A model generated the notes under the pieces. It did no database searches and was not told where the DNA came from. It worked only from the letters and a program-made list of their open reading frames with translations. A stretch of DNA of 64,000 nt, from NCBI RefSeq assembly GCF_900155965.1, contig NZ_FTMG01000001.1, positions 868,001-932,000 on the forward strand. Direction: 5' to 3'. The first letter of the stretch is position 1. Every line of letters begins with the position of its first letter. Of this stretch, positions 45,701 to 53,384 are shown in pieces. Origin of the DNA: Mucilaginibacter lappiensis. GTDB lineage: Bacteria; Bacteroidota; Bacteroidia; Sphingobacteriales; Sphingobacteriaceae. The position numbers and the translations under genes were made by a program.

Positions 45701-45870
45701 GTTCCGAAACCCAGAAACCACTGGCTATTGTAGTGATTGGTGGCCTGGTGACATCGACGATATTAACATTATTGATATTGCCGATCATTTATGCCATCGT
45801 TTACCGCCTCATTCATCGTCGCGAAAACCGTAAGCTTTTGAAAAAAATGGGAGTAGTACGTAACGCTTAA
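42730..45870 (+). CDS. CusA/CzcA family heavy-metal efflux RND transporter
   Basis: This 1046-residue inner membrane pump has 12 membrane helices in two halves and two large periplasmic loops. It opens with IIYFSLRHRYFVFFMTLVLVVLG and the RND-typical TPIETFPDVTNTQI. The helix-4 motif DFGIIIDGAVVMVE near residue 400 has the charged residues that define the heavy-metal (HME) branch rather than the drug (HAE) branch. Metal identity (Cu/Ag or Co/Zn/Cd) is not clear: no obvious CusA methionine triad can be assigned by eye. It is the third gene of the efflux operon and is followed by a strong terminator. Confidence 0.94.
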   Translation: MNKFIKNIIYFSLRHRYFVFFMTLVLVVLGIWSYLNTPIETFPDVTNTQIIIIAQWPGRSAEEVEKMITIPMETVLNSVQKKANLRTTSSFGLSYVRIIFDDDVDDAFARQQVLSRLGNADLPDGVKPEVEPPYGPTGEIYRYTLKSRTKTIHDLTAIQDWILDRQFKSVPGVADVNSFGGEEKTYEVSVNPALLQKYSLTSLDVYNAINRSNINVGGDIIEKNDQAYIVRGIGLINNIDEIQNIIIKNVNNVPILAKDVAEIKESGLPRLGQVGRDKHNDVIEGIVVMRKGENPAEVLKRIRDKVADLNNNVLPKDVKIDTFYDRTNLMDFCTETVIHNLCEGIILVTVIVFLFMADWRTTLIVAIIIPLALLFAFMCLRLKGMSANLLSMGAVDFGIIIDGAVVMVEGIFVALDHRAKEVGMQKFNGLAKLGLFKNVGAEMGKAIFFSKLIILTCLVPIFAFQKVEGKMFSPLAYTLGFALLGALIFTLTLVPALSSILLSKNVREKHNPIVIFFEKGIRRMFNYTYRNQKLSLIVAVSFMAVTFFSAKFLGTEFLPQLNEGALWVTAQLPMSTSLESSVNVTNKMRDVLSTFPEVKQTLSQVGRTNDGTDPKGFFNVQIQVDLKPKDQWESGLTQEELIANIDKKLSQFPGIIFNYSQPIIDNVAEAVAGVPASMAVKIFGPDFTVLDHKADSVMDILKHVQGVEDLGVLRNLGQPEFRIELDQRKMALYGVSTADANAVIEMAIGGKAATTLYEGERKFDIRIRYQKAFRNTQDKIENLMVPTLNGSKIAIKEISNITTQTGPAFIYRDNNMRYIAVKFSVRGRDLGSTIAEAQQKVNAAVKLDQGYSFTWNGEFENQIRASNTLAHVVPVCLLVIFLILFITFGNAKDAILVIMNVPFALIGGILALHITNTNFSISAGIGFIALFGVCIQNGVILVSVFRKNLEARMHLNEAILEGVISRVRPVVMTALMAAIGLLPAAVSTGIGSETQKPLAIVVIGGLVTSTILTLLILPIIYAIVYRLIHRRENRKLLKKMGVVRNA

Positions 45871-46336
45871 AAACTTTTTAAACCTTCTATTTTAACACTT
45901 TTTTAGTCAAAAACAGGGTAAAAACGATTGATTTTTACCCTGTTTAACTAAATTTTACCGCCATTTTAACACTTTTTAACAAATTTTAGAGATGTTTTAA
46001 AAGGCTTAAAAAGTATTAAATAATTGACTATCAAATAACTACACACCAAACGGTCGGTTTTTTGTCCCTTGCGAACCTTAACTAAAGAGCCCCGGCTTTC
46101 AATATTCATGAAAACCAGGGCTCTTGGTATATACAAATATACGAAAAAGCAGTCTGAATCAGAATTAACTCTGTTGAGGGCTACGCCGTTTTCAGGATTT
46201 AAGAATTTTCAGGATTTGACTAAGCAGTCTGGCATTTTGCTCCTTATTCTAAAAATCCTTACTCTCCTCACCTGCCTTTTTTAATTGTAACATTTAAGTT
46301 TTAATTTGCGTGATATAATAAACAGCGTTTACCTAT
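45871..46336. other. 466-bp intergenic region with terminator, hairpin and short direct repeats
   Basis: Beyond the terminator at 45911, there is a hairpin with AAGAGCCC/GGGCTCTT arms (46085-46125). Two copies of TTTTCAGGATTT lie 17 bp apart (46189 and 46206), and two copies of AAGCAGTCTG lie at 46147 and 46222. These look like degenerate intergenic repeats. No gene is supported. Confidence 0.45.
45911..45945 (+). terminator. Terminator of the RND efflux operon
   Basis: AAACAGGGTAAAAA pairs perfectly with TTTTTACCCTGTTT over a 7-nt loop, 40 bp after the pump stop codon. Confidence 0.8.
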
Positions 46337-48940
46337 ATGTCTGCTATAAAATTTGTGCTCCGGAATGTTTTAGCATTTACTTTATTATTCGCTACAGCAT
46401 CCGTTGCTTTGGCCCAAAAGGTCGAAAAGAAAAAAGAGAAAGATTACGCGCAACTGGTCGATCCTTTTATCGGCACCGGCGGGCATGGGCATACTTACCC
46501 GGGTGCTGTACTGCCTTTTGGTATGGTACAGCTGAGTCCGGATACGCGCCTAACCGGCTGGGATGGCTGTTCGGGTTACCATTTTACCGATACGGTAGTA
46601 TATGGCTTTTCACATACCCATTTAAGCGGTACAGGTATTGCCGACTATTGTGACGTATTATTTATGCCCACCACCGGCGATCCGCAGTTTAAAAACACGG
46701 ATTACCGATCCGGCTTTAAAAAGAAGAACGAACTGGCCTCACCCGGTTACTATAAAACACTACTGGATAAATATAATATAGGTGTAGAACTTACCGCAAC
46801 TACCCGGGTGGGTGTTCACCGGTATAATTACCCCAGTACCCCAAAAGCCAATATCATCATTGATCTGCAGCACCGCGATATGGTAATTGATTCCTGGATA
46901 GAGGTGGTGAATGATCATGAAGTCCGTGGTTTTCGCGAATCCAGGTCATGGGCAAAAGGTCAGCGGGTTTATTTCTATGCCAAGTTTTCCAAACCATTTA
47001 AAACTTATGGTATAGCAAGTGATGATCAACTACAGAAGGGTCAGAAAAAGGCAGAAGGCAAAAACATCAAAATGTACCTGCAATTCGATAATCCAGGTGA
47101 GGTGATCTCCAAAGTAGGCATATCCGCGGTAAGTGCCGAAGGAGCCTTAAAGAACCTGGATGCCGAAGTGCCCGATTTCGACTTTAAAAAGACACAAAAA
47201 GCGGCCAGAGCTACCTGGAATGCCGAACTGAATAAGATACAGGTAGAGGGCGGCGCCCCTACCGTTGCCCAGGCTACACAAGCTGCCCAAACAGAACTCA
47301 AAGCAAGCGGGGGTGCCAATGGTCGCGTTCCCAAAGAGAAACGACCTGTAGTGCCCGATTATTCCCACATTAAACAAACCATATTTTATACGGCCCTGTA
47401 TCATGCCATGCTCGCGCCAAACATTTATAATGATGTAGACGGGCAATATCTCGGGCTCGATCAAAAGGTACATACCGCTCAGGGTTTTAACTACTACACC
47501 GTATTCTCCTTATGGGATACCTTCCGTGCCGAAAACCCTTTGCTCACGCTGATTGACCGGAAACGAACAAGTGATTTTATCAAAACTTTCCTGGCTATGT
47601 ATGAACAGGGCGGTTTACTGCCTATATGGCCGTTGGCGAGTACCGAAACCTATTGTATGATCGGCAACCACTCCATCCCGGTTATTGTTGACTCTTATGC
47701 CAAAGGTATCCGTGATTTTGATGCTGCCGAAGCTTTTACAGCGATGAAAGCCGCCGTAAACCGCGACCAGTTTGGCTTGGATAATTACCGTAAAAATGGC
47801 GCTGTACAGGCCGATAGCCAACCGGCATCTGTTTCAAAAACCCTGGAGTATGCTTATGACGATTGGTGCATTGCCCAAATGGCCAAAATGCTGGATAAAA
47901 CCCAGGACTATACCGAATACATACAACGCGCCCAATACTGGAAAAACGTATATAACAATCAGAACGGGTTTATGCAGGCCCGTATTAACGGTGGCTGGTT
48001 CGCTCCTTTTAACCCTACCGATATCAACCGTAATTATACCGAAGGTAATTCCTGGCAGTATTCGTTCCTGGTACCGCAAGATGTGGATGGCCTGATAACC
48101 CGTATGGGCGGCAAACAAGCTTTTGAAGCTAAACTGGATGAGTTGTTCACTACCGAATCGAAATTAAGCGGGAATGCTCCCCCCGATGTGGCAGGTTTGA
48201 TTGGCCAATATGCACACGGAAACGAGCCAAGTCATCACATGGCCTACCTGTATAACTTTACCGATTCGCCCGATAAAACCCAGTTCTACATCGACCGCAT
48301 CCTGCGTGAGGAATACAGCGAAAAACCGGATGGCCTGGCGGGTAATGAAGATTGCGGGCAGATGTCGGCCTGGTATGTGATGAGCTCCTTGGGTATTTAT
48401 AACATCGCGCCAGGGCAAAACCAGTTTATGGTGGGTATCCCCCAGTTTGATAAGGCTACGGTTTACCTCGAGAATGGCAAAAAATTCGTTATTACCAACC
48501 CGGGCGCAGGTATCAGCAGGGCCAATACCTATTTGCAGGGGATGAACCTTGCCAAAAAATCATATAATAAATTGTACTTAAATTACAGCGACATGGCCGA
48601 TGGCGGCGAGTTTGAAGTATTTACCGGCCGGTTATCCAACAAACTATTTCTGCAGGACCTGGAGAAACCGGTATCCACCATCACCGATAACCCCATCGTG
48701 ACCAATCCGTACATCATTGCGCCATCCAAAACATTTAAACAACCTTTCAGCATCCAGATTAAAAGTGCTGATACCGATGCTAAAATATATTACACGCTTG
48801 ATGGATCGGCACCTACAGCCGGTTCAATATTATACAGCGCCCCGATAATCATTTCTGCCAGTACAACCGTTAAGGCTGTGGCTATCGTCAATGGTAAAAG
48901 CAGCTTTGTTGATGAGGCCAGTTTTGTGAAGGGAAATTAA
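46337..48940 (+). CDS. GH92 family alpha-mannosidase with C-terminal CHB_HEX_C-like module
   Basis: The 867-residue secreted enzyme has a signal peptide to ASVALAQ and a GH92 start DPFIGTGGHGHTYPGAVLPFGMVQLSPDT (42-70). The GYSHTHLSGTG-like motif (GFSHTHLSGTG) and the (alpha/alpha)6 catalytic domain follow. The predicted acid is E630 in HGNEPSHHMAYLYNF; GNEDCGQMSAWYVMSSLG lies further on. GH92 enzymes are Ca2+-dependent inverting exo-alpha-mannosidases acting on N-glycans or mannans. About 75 C-terminal residues (IYYTLDGSAPTAGSILYS) form a beta-hexosaminidase-C-type immunoglobulin-like module, an add-on absent from minimal GH92 proteins. A short low-complexity insert (EKRPV-flanked, near 325-340) interrupts the catalytic part. 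Monocistronic. Confidence 0.94.
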   Translation: MSAIKFVLRNVLAFTLLFATASVALAQKVEKKKEKDYAQLVDPFIGTGGHGHTYPGAVLPFGMVQLSPDTRLTGWDGCSGYHFTDTVVYGFSHTHLSGTGIADYCDVLFMPTTGDPQFKNTDYRSGFKKKNELASPGYYKTLLDKYNIGVELTATTRVGVHRYNYPSTPKANIIIDLQHRDMVIDSWIEVVNDHEVRGFRESRSWAKGQRVYFYAKFSKPFKTYGIASDDQLQKGQKKAEGKNIKMYLQFDNPGEVISKVGISAVSAEGALKNLDAEVPDFDFKKTQKAARATWNAELNKIQVEGGAPTVAQATQAAQTELKASGGANGRVPKEKRPVVPDYSHIKQTIFYTALYHAMLAPNIYNDVDGQYLGLDQKVHTAQGFNYYTVFSLWDTFRAENPLLTLIDRKRTSDFIKTFLAMYEQGGLLPIWPLASTETYCMIGNHSIPVIVDSYAKGIRDFDAAEAFTAMKAAVNRDQFGLDNYRKNGAVQADSQPASVSKTLEYAYDDWCIAQMAKMLDKTQDYTEYIQRAQYWKNVYNNQNGFMQARINGGWFAPFNPTDINRNYTEGNSWQYSFLVPQDVDGLITRMGGKQAFEAKLDELFTTESKLSGNAPPDVAGLIGQYAHGNEPSHHMAYLYNFTDSPDKTQFYIDRILREEYSEKPDGLAGNEDCGQMSAWYVMSSLGIYNIAPGQNQFMVGIPQFDKATVYLENGKKFVITNPGAGISRANTYLQGMNLAKKSYNKLYLNYSDMADGGEFEVFTGRLSNKLFLQDLEKPVSTITDNPIVTNPYIIAPSKTFKQPFSIQIKSADTDAKIYYTLDGSAPTAGSILYSAPIIISASTTVKAVAIVNGKSSFVDEASFVKGN

Positions 48941-48994
48941 GGGAAGTAACAGATGTTTTTTTATTTCCTACAACATAACACTGTTTCGACTGGA

Positions 48995-49040
48995 AGGAGA
49001 AATCTTATACGAGGCATATCCCATGTATAAGATTTCTCCT
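48995..49040. repeat. REP-like palindrome
   Basis: AGGAGAAATCTTATAC (48995-49010) is perfectly inverted at 49025-49040. Flanking TTTCGAC and TTCGAAATGAC extend the imperfect pairing. The AAGATTTCTCC...CGAAATGAC pattern recurs widely in Bacteroidota intergenic DNA, from memory. Confidence 0.5.
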
Positions 49041-49079
49041 CGTACCTCGTTCGAAATGACATTAGTTTTTTCTCCCCAT

Positions 49080-49099
49080 CGTCTGTGTCCTCACAGACG
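49080..49099. repeat. Small perfect hairpin
   Basis: CGTCTGTG and CACAGACG enclose TCCT. There is no U-run. It stands 40 bp from the previous palindrome and may be part of one repeat array. Confidence 0.4.
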
Positions 49100-49289
49100 G
49101 TCACCCACCAGGTTATTTGTGAGTATACAAACAACGGATATACTATTTACGACACCTCTCAGAGCCACAGAAGCTCCATGGCATCCCCGAAAACCATGAT
49201 TTACAAAAAAATAAAACATTTGGTGACAAAATATAGTTAGCTTTAATTAATAATTGATAATAAATCTAAATCATTAATCACCTAACCCC

Positions 49290-49655
49290 ATGAACGACAT
49301 CCCATCAAAAGACGACGGCAAAACAGCAGGAATTGTAAGTTACTTTTTTATCATCGGTTGGCTAATCGCTTATTTCGCTATGTATAAGGATAATAAAACC
49401 GCGCAGGCAAGCTATCAGTTAAGACAAACCCTATTATTTCATATTGCTTCCATGATCATTTATTACGCTGCCGGAGCCATTTTCGCAGCTATATTTTTCT
49501 CGGGAGGATATACCATTGGTATAACCATTTTCTGGATAGTGCGCGTTGGATTATTTGTTTTATGGGTAATAGGCTTTATTGGTGCTATTAACGGCGAAAG
49601 TAAACCTATTCCACTTATCGGTGAAAGAGCACAATCGATGTTCTCGAGTATATAA
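49290..49655 (+). CDS. DUF4870/Tic20-like small membrane protein
   Basis: This 121-residue protein has four hydrophobic segments (about 13-32, 48-68, 70-85 and 88-103). It starts with a short polar N-terminus SKDDGKTAGIVSYFFIIGWLIAYF and has SYQLRQTLLFHI, the charged loop typical of DUF4870/Tic20-like proteins, then KPIPLIGERAQSMF at the C-terminus. Its function is unknown. It is monocistronic with a REP-derived terminator. Confidence 0.82.
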   Translation: MNDIPSKDDGKTAGIVSYFFIIGWLIAYFAMYKDNKTAQASYQLRQTLLFHIASMIIYYAAGAIFAAIFFSGGYTIGITIFWIVRVGLFVLWVIGFIGAINGESKPIPLIGERAQSMFSSI

Positions 49656-49675
49656 AATATTTCTGAAGAACAGGG

Positions 49676-49718
49676 GGGTGTCATGCTGAGCCCGTCGAAG
49701 CATGACACCCTTTTTTAC
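49676..49718. terminator. Bidirectional terminator built from a REP-like palindrome
   Basis: GGGTGTCATGCT pairs perfectly with AGCATGACACCC (49699-49710) and is followed by six T residues. The TCATGCTGAGC..GTCGAAGCATGA core is a sequence I recall as a frequent intergenic repeat in bacteria. It sits between convergent genes. Confidence 0.7.
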
Positions 49719-49724
49719 TCTTCT

Positions 49725-50603
49725 TCACTCCTTCACCAGCATCTTTTTACATTCATCCAACCTGTCCTTTTCCTCTTTGGGAAGTACCGGATATTTTAGT
49801 TTCAGGTCTTTTAAGGTTTGCAGGATAACGTTGGAGATGGCTATACGGGTAAACCATTTTTTATCAGCCGGGATCACATACCAGGGGCAATCTTTAGTAG
49901 CGGTTTCCTGGATGGCCTTTTGGTAAGCAGTCATATAATCGTCCCAGCGCTTACGCTCTTCGATATCCGATGCAGAAAATTTCCAATTCTTTTTTGGGTC
50001 GTCTATCCGTTGTAAAAAACGTGCTTTTTGTTCGTCCTTTGATACATTCAGAAAAAACTTAATGATTACCGTTCCATTAATGGTAAGATGCTCTTCAAAA
50101 GCCCGAATACTTTGATAACGTTTGTTCCAAAATTTGGAATCGATATCTTTTACATTGTTGATGTCGGGCAATTTTTCTTTTAATATCAGCTCTGGGTGTA
50201 CTTTGGTGATGAGCACATTTTCATAGTGCGACCGGTTATGGATACCGATACGTCCACGTTCGGGCAGGGTTTTATAATGGCGCCATAAAAAATCGTGCTG
50301 ATAATCTTCGGTACTGGGTTGTTTAAAACTATATACCTGGCAACCCTGGGGGTTTAGTCCCGATAAGGTATGTGCTATGGCGCTATCCTTACCGGCTGCG
50401 TCCATTGCCTGAAAAATAATCAGCAGCGCATATTTATTGGCCGCGTAAAGCTCGGTTTGCAGGTCGGAGGTTTCTGCTATCAGCGCGGTGAGCACATCTT
50501 TGGCATCGTCTTTTTCAAAACCATCGGCATAGGCGGAATCATGATCTTTAAGCGAAAAGCCCTTACCGTTGTCGATCTTAAATTTGTTAATTATGTTACT
50601 CAT
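49725..50603 (-). CDS. Polyphosphate kinase 2 family protein
   Basis: PPK2 enzymes transfer phosphate between polyphosphate and nucleotides. The 292-residue protein is a single-domain member. Walker A AMDAAGKDS lies at 66-74, then SGLNPQGCQVYSFKQPSTED, the lid HDFLWRHYKTLPERGRIGIHNRSHYENVL, and Walker B-like TVIKFFLNVSKDEQKARFLQR. Length and motifs fit the single-domain PPK2 groups that phosphorylate ADP or AMP using polyphosphate. No ppk1 is in view. It is cytoplasmic and monocistronic. Confidence 0.93.
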   Translation of the reverse strand: MSNIINKFKIDNGKGFSLKDHDSAYADGFEKDDAKDVLTALIAETSDLQTELYAANKYALLIIFQAMDAAGKDSAIAHTLSGLNPQGCQVYSFKQPSTEDYQHDFLWRHYKTLPERGRIGIHNRSHYENVLITKVHPELILKEKLPDINNVKDIDSKFWNKRYQSIRAFEEHLTINGTVIIKFFLNVSKDEQKARFLQRIDDPKKNWKFSASDIEERKRWDDYMTAYQKAIQETATKDCPWYVIPADKKWFTRIAISNVILQTLKDLKLKYPVLPKEEKDRLDECKKMLVKE

Positions 50604-50708
50604 ATTAAAAAAATTGCTTTACAGTTTTGTCAACTTAAAATTTAGATGTTAAAATTGCGTTGTTAACGATACTGTTTATTTAAATTTATAAATATCCATA
50701 CCCATAAA

Positions 50709-50727
50709 GGTCAATTTAAATTTGACC
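50709..50727. promoter_or_regulatory. Palindrome between ppk2 and the PBP1A gene
   Basis: GGTCAA and TTGACC enclose TTTAAAT, about 106 bp upstream of ppk2 and 157 bp upstream of the penicillin-binding protein gene. Possible operator for either divergent gene. Confidence 0.3.
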
Positions 50728-50883
50728 GAGCCTATATGAATACGGTTTTAAGGTACTGAAAATTTAATGCCTTATGCTTACAAACAGGTTGGTGATGGGT
50801 GTACTGTAACTTTTATGTAAACTGTATATATTAATATTTGTTTGATACTATGATTTAGTGTCATTATTTTACATCTTTACCCA

Positions 50884-53220
50884 ATGTTCCGACGTATACG
50901 AAACCGATTTCTTAGATATTTCGCCATATTTATTTACTTCGTCATCATCTTTTTTTGTTGTATCGAACTCAATTTCCTCTGGCTTTCAGGCTACTCACCT
51001 GATATGCAGGATATTAAAAACCCTGTAATGTCTGTTGGCTCTGAAGTGTATACAGCTGATGGTAAGCTGATTGGCCAATACTATAAAGAGAACCGCTCAC
51101 CTGTGGAGCTCAAAAACATCTCTCCCAACCTCATCAACGCCTTAATAGCTACTGAGGACGTACGCTTTTACAAGCATAACGGTGTCGATTTCTATTCGTT
51201 TTTTACCAGTATGCTATCTACCGCTAAAGGCGAACGCCGCGGCGGCAGTACCATTACACAGCAGCTGGCCAAAAACCTGTTCGAGACCCGGAAACGCAAA
51301 TCGCAGGGATTTATTAAACACGTTCCTTTTATCCGTACCATTGTTTATAAGTGTAAGGAATGGCTCACCGCCTTTAAAATTGAGCATGTTTATAATAAGG
51401 AGCAAATACTTACGCTGTACTTAAATACGGTACCTTTTGGCAATAACTCTTTCGGCATTAAAACTGCTTCGTTAAAATATTTTAATAAAACACCGGATAA
51501 GGTTACGCCTGCAGAAGCCGCCCTGCTTATTGGGATGCTTAAAGCAACCTCGAGTTACAATCCTATTAAAAACCCTGACCGTGCCCTGGAGCGCCGTAAT
51601 ACGGTTTTAAGCCAAATGCAGAAATATGGCTATCTGACCAAAACTGGTTACGATACCAGTTTCAAAGCGCCTATAAAACTTGATTTGAGCTATGTGGAAG
51701 AAGATTCACATGGGGACTCCTACTTGCGCCGCGCGGTAGAAAAATGGCTGGATAAATGGTGTAAGGATAATGGCTATAACCTGTATGAGGATGGCTTAAA
51801 GATTTACACAACCATCGACTCGCGTTTGCAACGGTATGCGGAAGAAGCTGTTGCCGAAAAAATGAAGATGCTTCAAAAGCGCTTCAACAACCTGTGGGGT
51901 AATAAAAACCCATGGCGCGACTCTAAGGGCGTAGAGATCAAAGATTTTATCCTGAAAAACGAACAGCGCTTGCCTATATTCAGTTTACTGGAGAAGAAAT
52001 ACAAGGGCGACACTGTTCAAATTCAGCAGTATTTTAAACAGAAAAAACGGATGACCGTTTTTACCTGGAATGGCGAAAAGGATACTACCTTCTCAACCAT
52101 CGACTCGATTAAATATTACGCGAAGATCCTCAATACCGGTATGATGACGCTGGAGCCATCAACAGGTAAAATAAAGGTATGGATAGGCGGTATCGATCAT
52201 CGCTTTTTTAATTACGATCACGTAAACCAGGCACGCCGCCAGGCGGGTTCAACCTTTAAGCCTTTCGCTTATTTAACCGCGCTGGACAATGGCTTTACAC
52301 CCTGCGATAAATTCACAGACAAACCCGTAACCATTAAATATAAAGACAATGGCAAGGACGAAGTTTGGCAGCCTAACAATGCCGACTTCAAGTTCTCGTA
52401 CCGCGAAATGTCGTTACGCTGGGCCATGGGTAAATCGGTAAACTCCATCACTGCACAGCTGACAGAAAAAGTGGGCTGGGATAAAATTGTTGAATACGCT
52501 CATAAATGCGGTATCGAAAGTCCACTTAAGGCTGTACCATCGGTATCATTAGGTTCAAACGATGTTTCGGTTTTTGAAATGGTGAGGGCTTACAGCACCT
52601 TCCTGAACAAAGGCGAAAAACTGGACCCAATTCTGGTAACCCGAATTGAGGATCAGGACGGAAGCGTATTGAAAGAATTCACCTTAAAAACAGAACGTGT
52701 GATCAGCGAGGAAACGGCCTGGCTCATGTTATATATGTTCCGCGGTGGTATGGAAGAACCAGGAGGTACTTCACAAGCTTTGTGGGAATACCCTGGCTTG
52801 TGGAAAAAGGATAACCAAATAGGCGGTAAAACCGGTACATCATCTGACTATGTTGATGGCTGGTACATGGGCATCACCAAAGACCTGGTAACCGGTATAT
52901 GGGTTGGCGCCGATGATCGCAGCGTGCACTTCACTACTTCCGAGACTGGTGAAGGATCACATACCGCGCTCCCTATATTTGGCCGTTTTATGGAAAAAGT
53001 TTATGCCGATCCAAAATCAGGCTACACCTATGGATCATTCCCGAAACCATGGGTAAAAATCACCAAGGAGTACAATTGTCCATCACCAAGAATAGTGGCC
53101 GATACGGCAGCGGTTGACAGTACAAGCAACCCTATTGATACAACGCACGTATTACCTGTACCGGCAACACCAACTACTACACCTGAAAATCCAGAAAATA
53201 CGCCACCGGGTAATAAATAG
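50884..53220 (+). CDS. Class A penicillin-binding protein (PBP1A type)
   Basis: This 778-residue bifunctional enzyme polymerises and cross-links peptidoglycan in the periplasm. An N-terminal membrane anchor (12-35) precedes the GT51 transglycosylase with catalytic E91 in ATEDVRFYKHNG and GGSTITQQLAKNLF. The transpeptidase domain has S456 in STFK, the SxN motif in KSVNS and K649 in GGKTGTS. The tail (about 735-778) is rich in Pro/Thr/Asn and low in complexity. No PASTA domains. It appears monocistronic; an inverted repeat pair follows the stop codon. Confidence 0.95.
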   Translation: MFRRIRNRFLRYFAIFIYFVIIFFCCIELNFLWLSGYSPDMQDIKNPVMSVGSEVYTADGKLIGQYYKENRSPVELKNISPNLINALIATEDVRFYKHNGVDFYSFFTSMLSTAKGERRGGSTITQQLAKNLFETRKRKSQGFIKHVPFIRTIVYKCKEWLTAFKIEHVYNKEQILTLYLNTVPFGNNSFGIKTASLKYFNKTPDKVTPAEAALLIGMLKATSSYNPIKNPDRALERRNTVLSQMQKYGYLTKTGYDTSFKAPIKLDLSYVEEDSHGDSYLRRAVEKWLDKWCKDNGYNLYEDGLKIYTTIDSRLQRYAEEAVAEKMKMLQKRFNNLWGNKNPWRDSKGVEIKDFILKNEQRLPIFSLLEKKYKGDTVQIQQYFKQKKRMTVFTWNGEKDTTFSTIDSIKYYAKILNTGMMTLEPSTGKIKVWIGGIDHRFFNYDHVNQARRQAGSTFKPFAYLTALDNGFTPCDKFTDKPVTIKYKDNGKDEVWQPNNADFKFSYREMSLRWAMGKSVNSITAQLTEKVGWDKIVEYAHKCGIESPLKAVPSVSLGSNDVSVFEMVRAYSTFLNKGEKLDPILVTRIEDQDGSVLKEFTLKTERVISEETAWLMLYMFRGGMEEPGGTSQALWEYPGLWKKDNQIGGKTGTSSDYVDGWYMGITKDLVTGIWVGADDRSVHFTTSETGEGSHTALPIFGRFMEKVYADPKSGYTYGSFPKPWVKITKEYNCPSPRIVADTAAVDSTSNPIDTTHVLPVPATPTTTPENPENTPPGNK

Positions 53221-53221
53221 G

Positions 53222-53339
53222 GAGTCAAGATATTAGAATCAAGAGTCAGGAATAAAAGGTTGGTGTTGCACTTAAACAAGTAATTTTGTAATGAACTGTT
53301 TTGCACTCATCTTGACTCTTTATTCTGATATCTTGAGTC
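53222..53339. repeat. Inverted repeat pair of 26 bp
   Basis: The arm at 53222-53247 (GAGTCAAGATATTAGAATC...) is inverted at 53314-53339 with three mismatches, about 66 bp apart. The internal arms are themselves made of TCAAGA/TCTTGA units. It lies between the PBP1A gene and the following gene and resembles a dispersed intergenic repeat or a MITE-like scrap. Confidence 0.55.
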
Positions 53340-53384
53340 TTGATGCTTTTCATTAAATTAGCCATGTCATCTATTAGTTAAGTT

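Larger units (their letters stand above)
48941..49289. other. 349-bp intergenic region with two palindromic elements
   Basis: It contains the 16-bp-stem element at 48995-49040 and the 8-bp-stem CGTCTGTG hairpin at 49080-49099. No coding sequence is evident. Confidence 0.45.

Noticed and set aside
46069..46284. 71-codon ORF between the RND operon and GH92
   Set aside because: It reads through the hairpin and direct repeats; composition is that of intergenic DNA.
46306..46653. 115-codon ORF overlapping the GH92 start
   Set aside because: Out-of-frame shadow of the GH92 signal peptide and catalytic domain.
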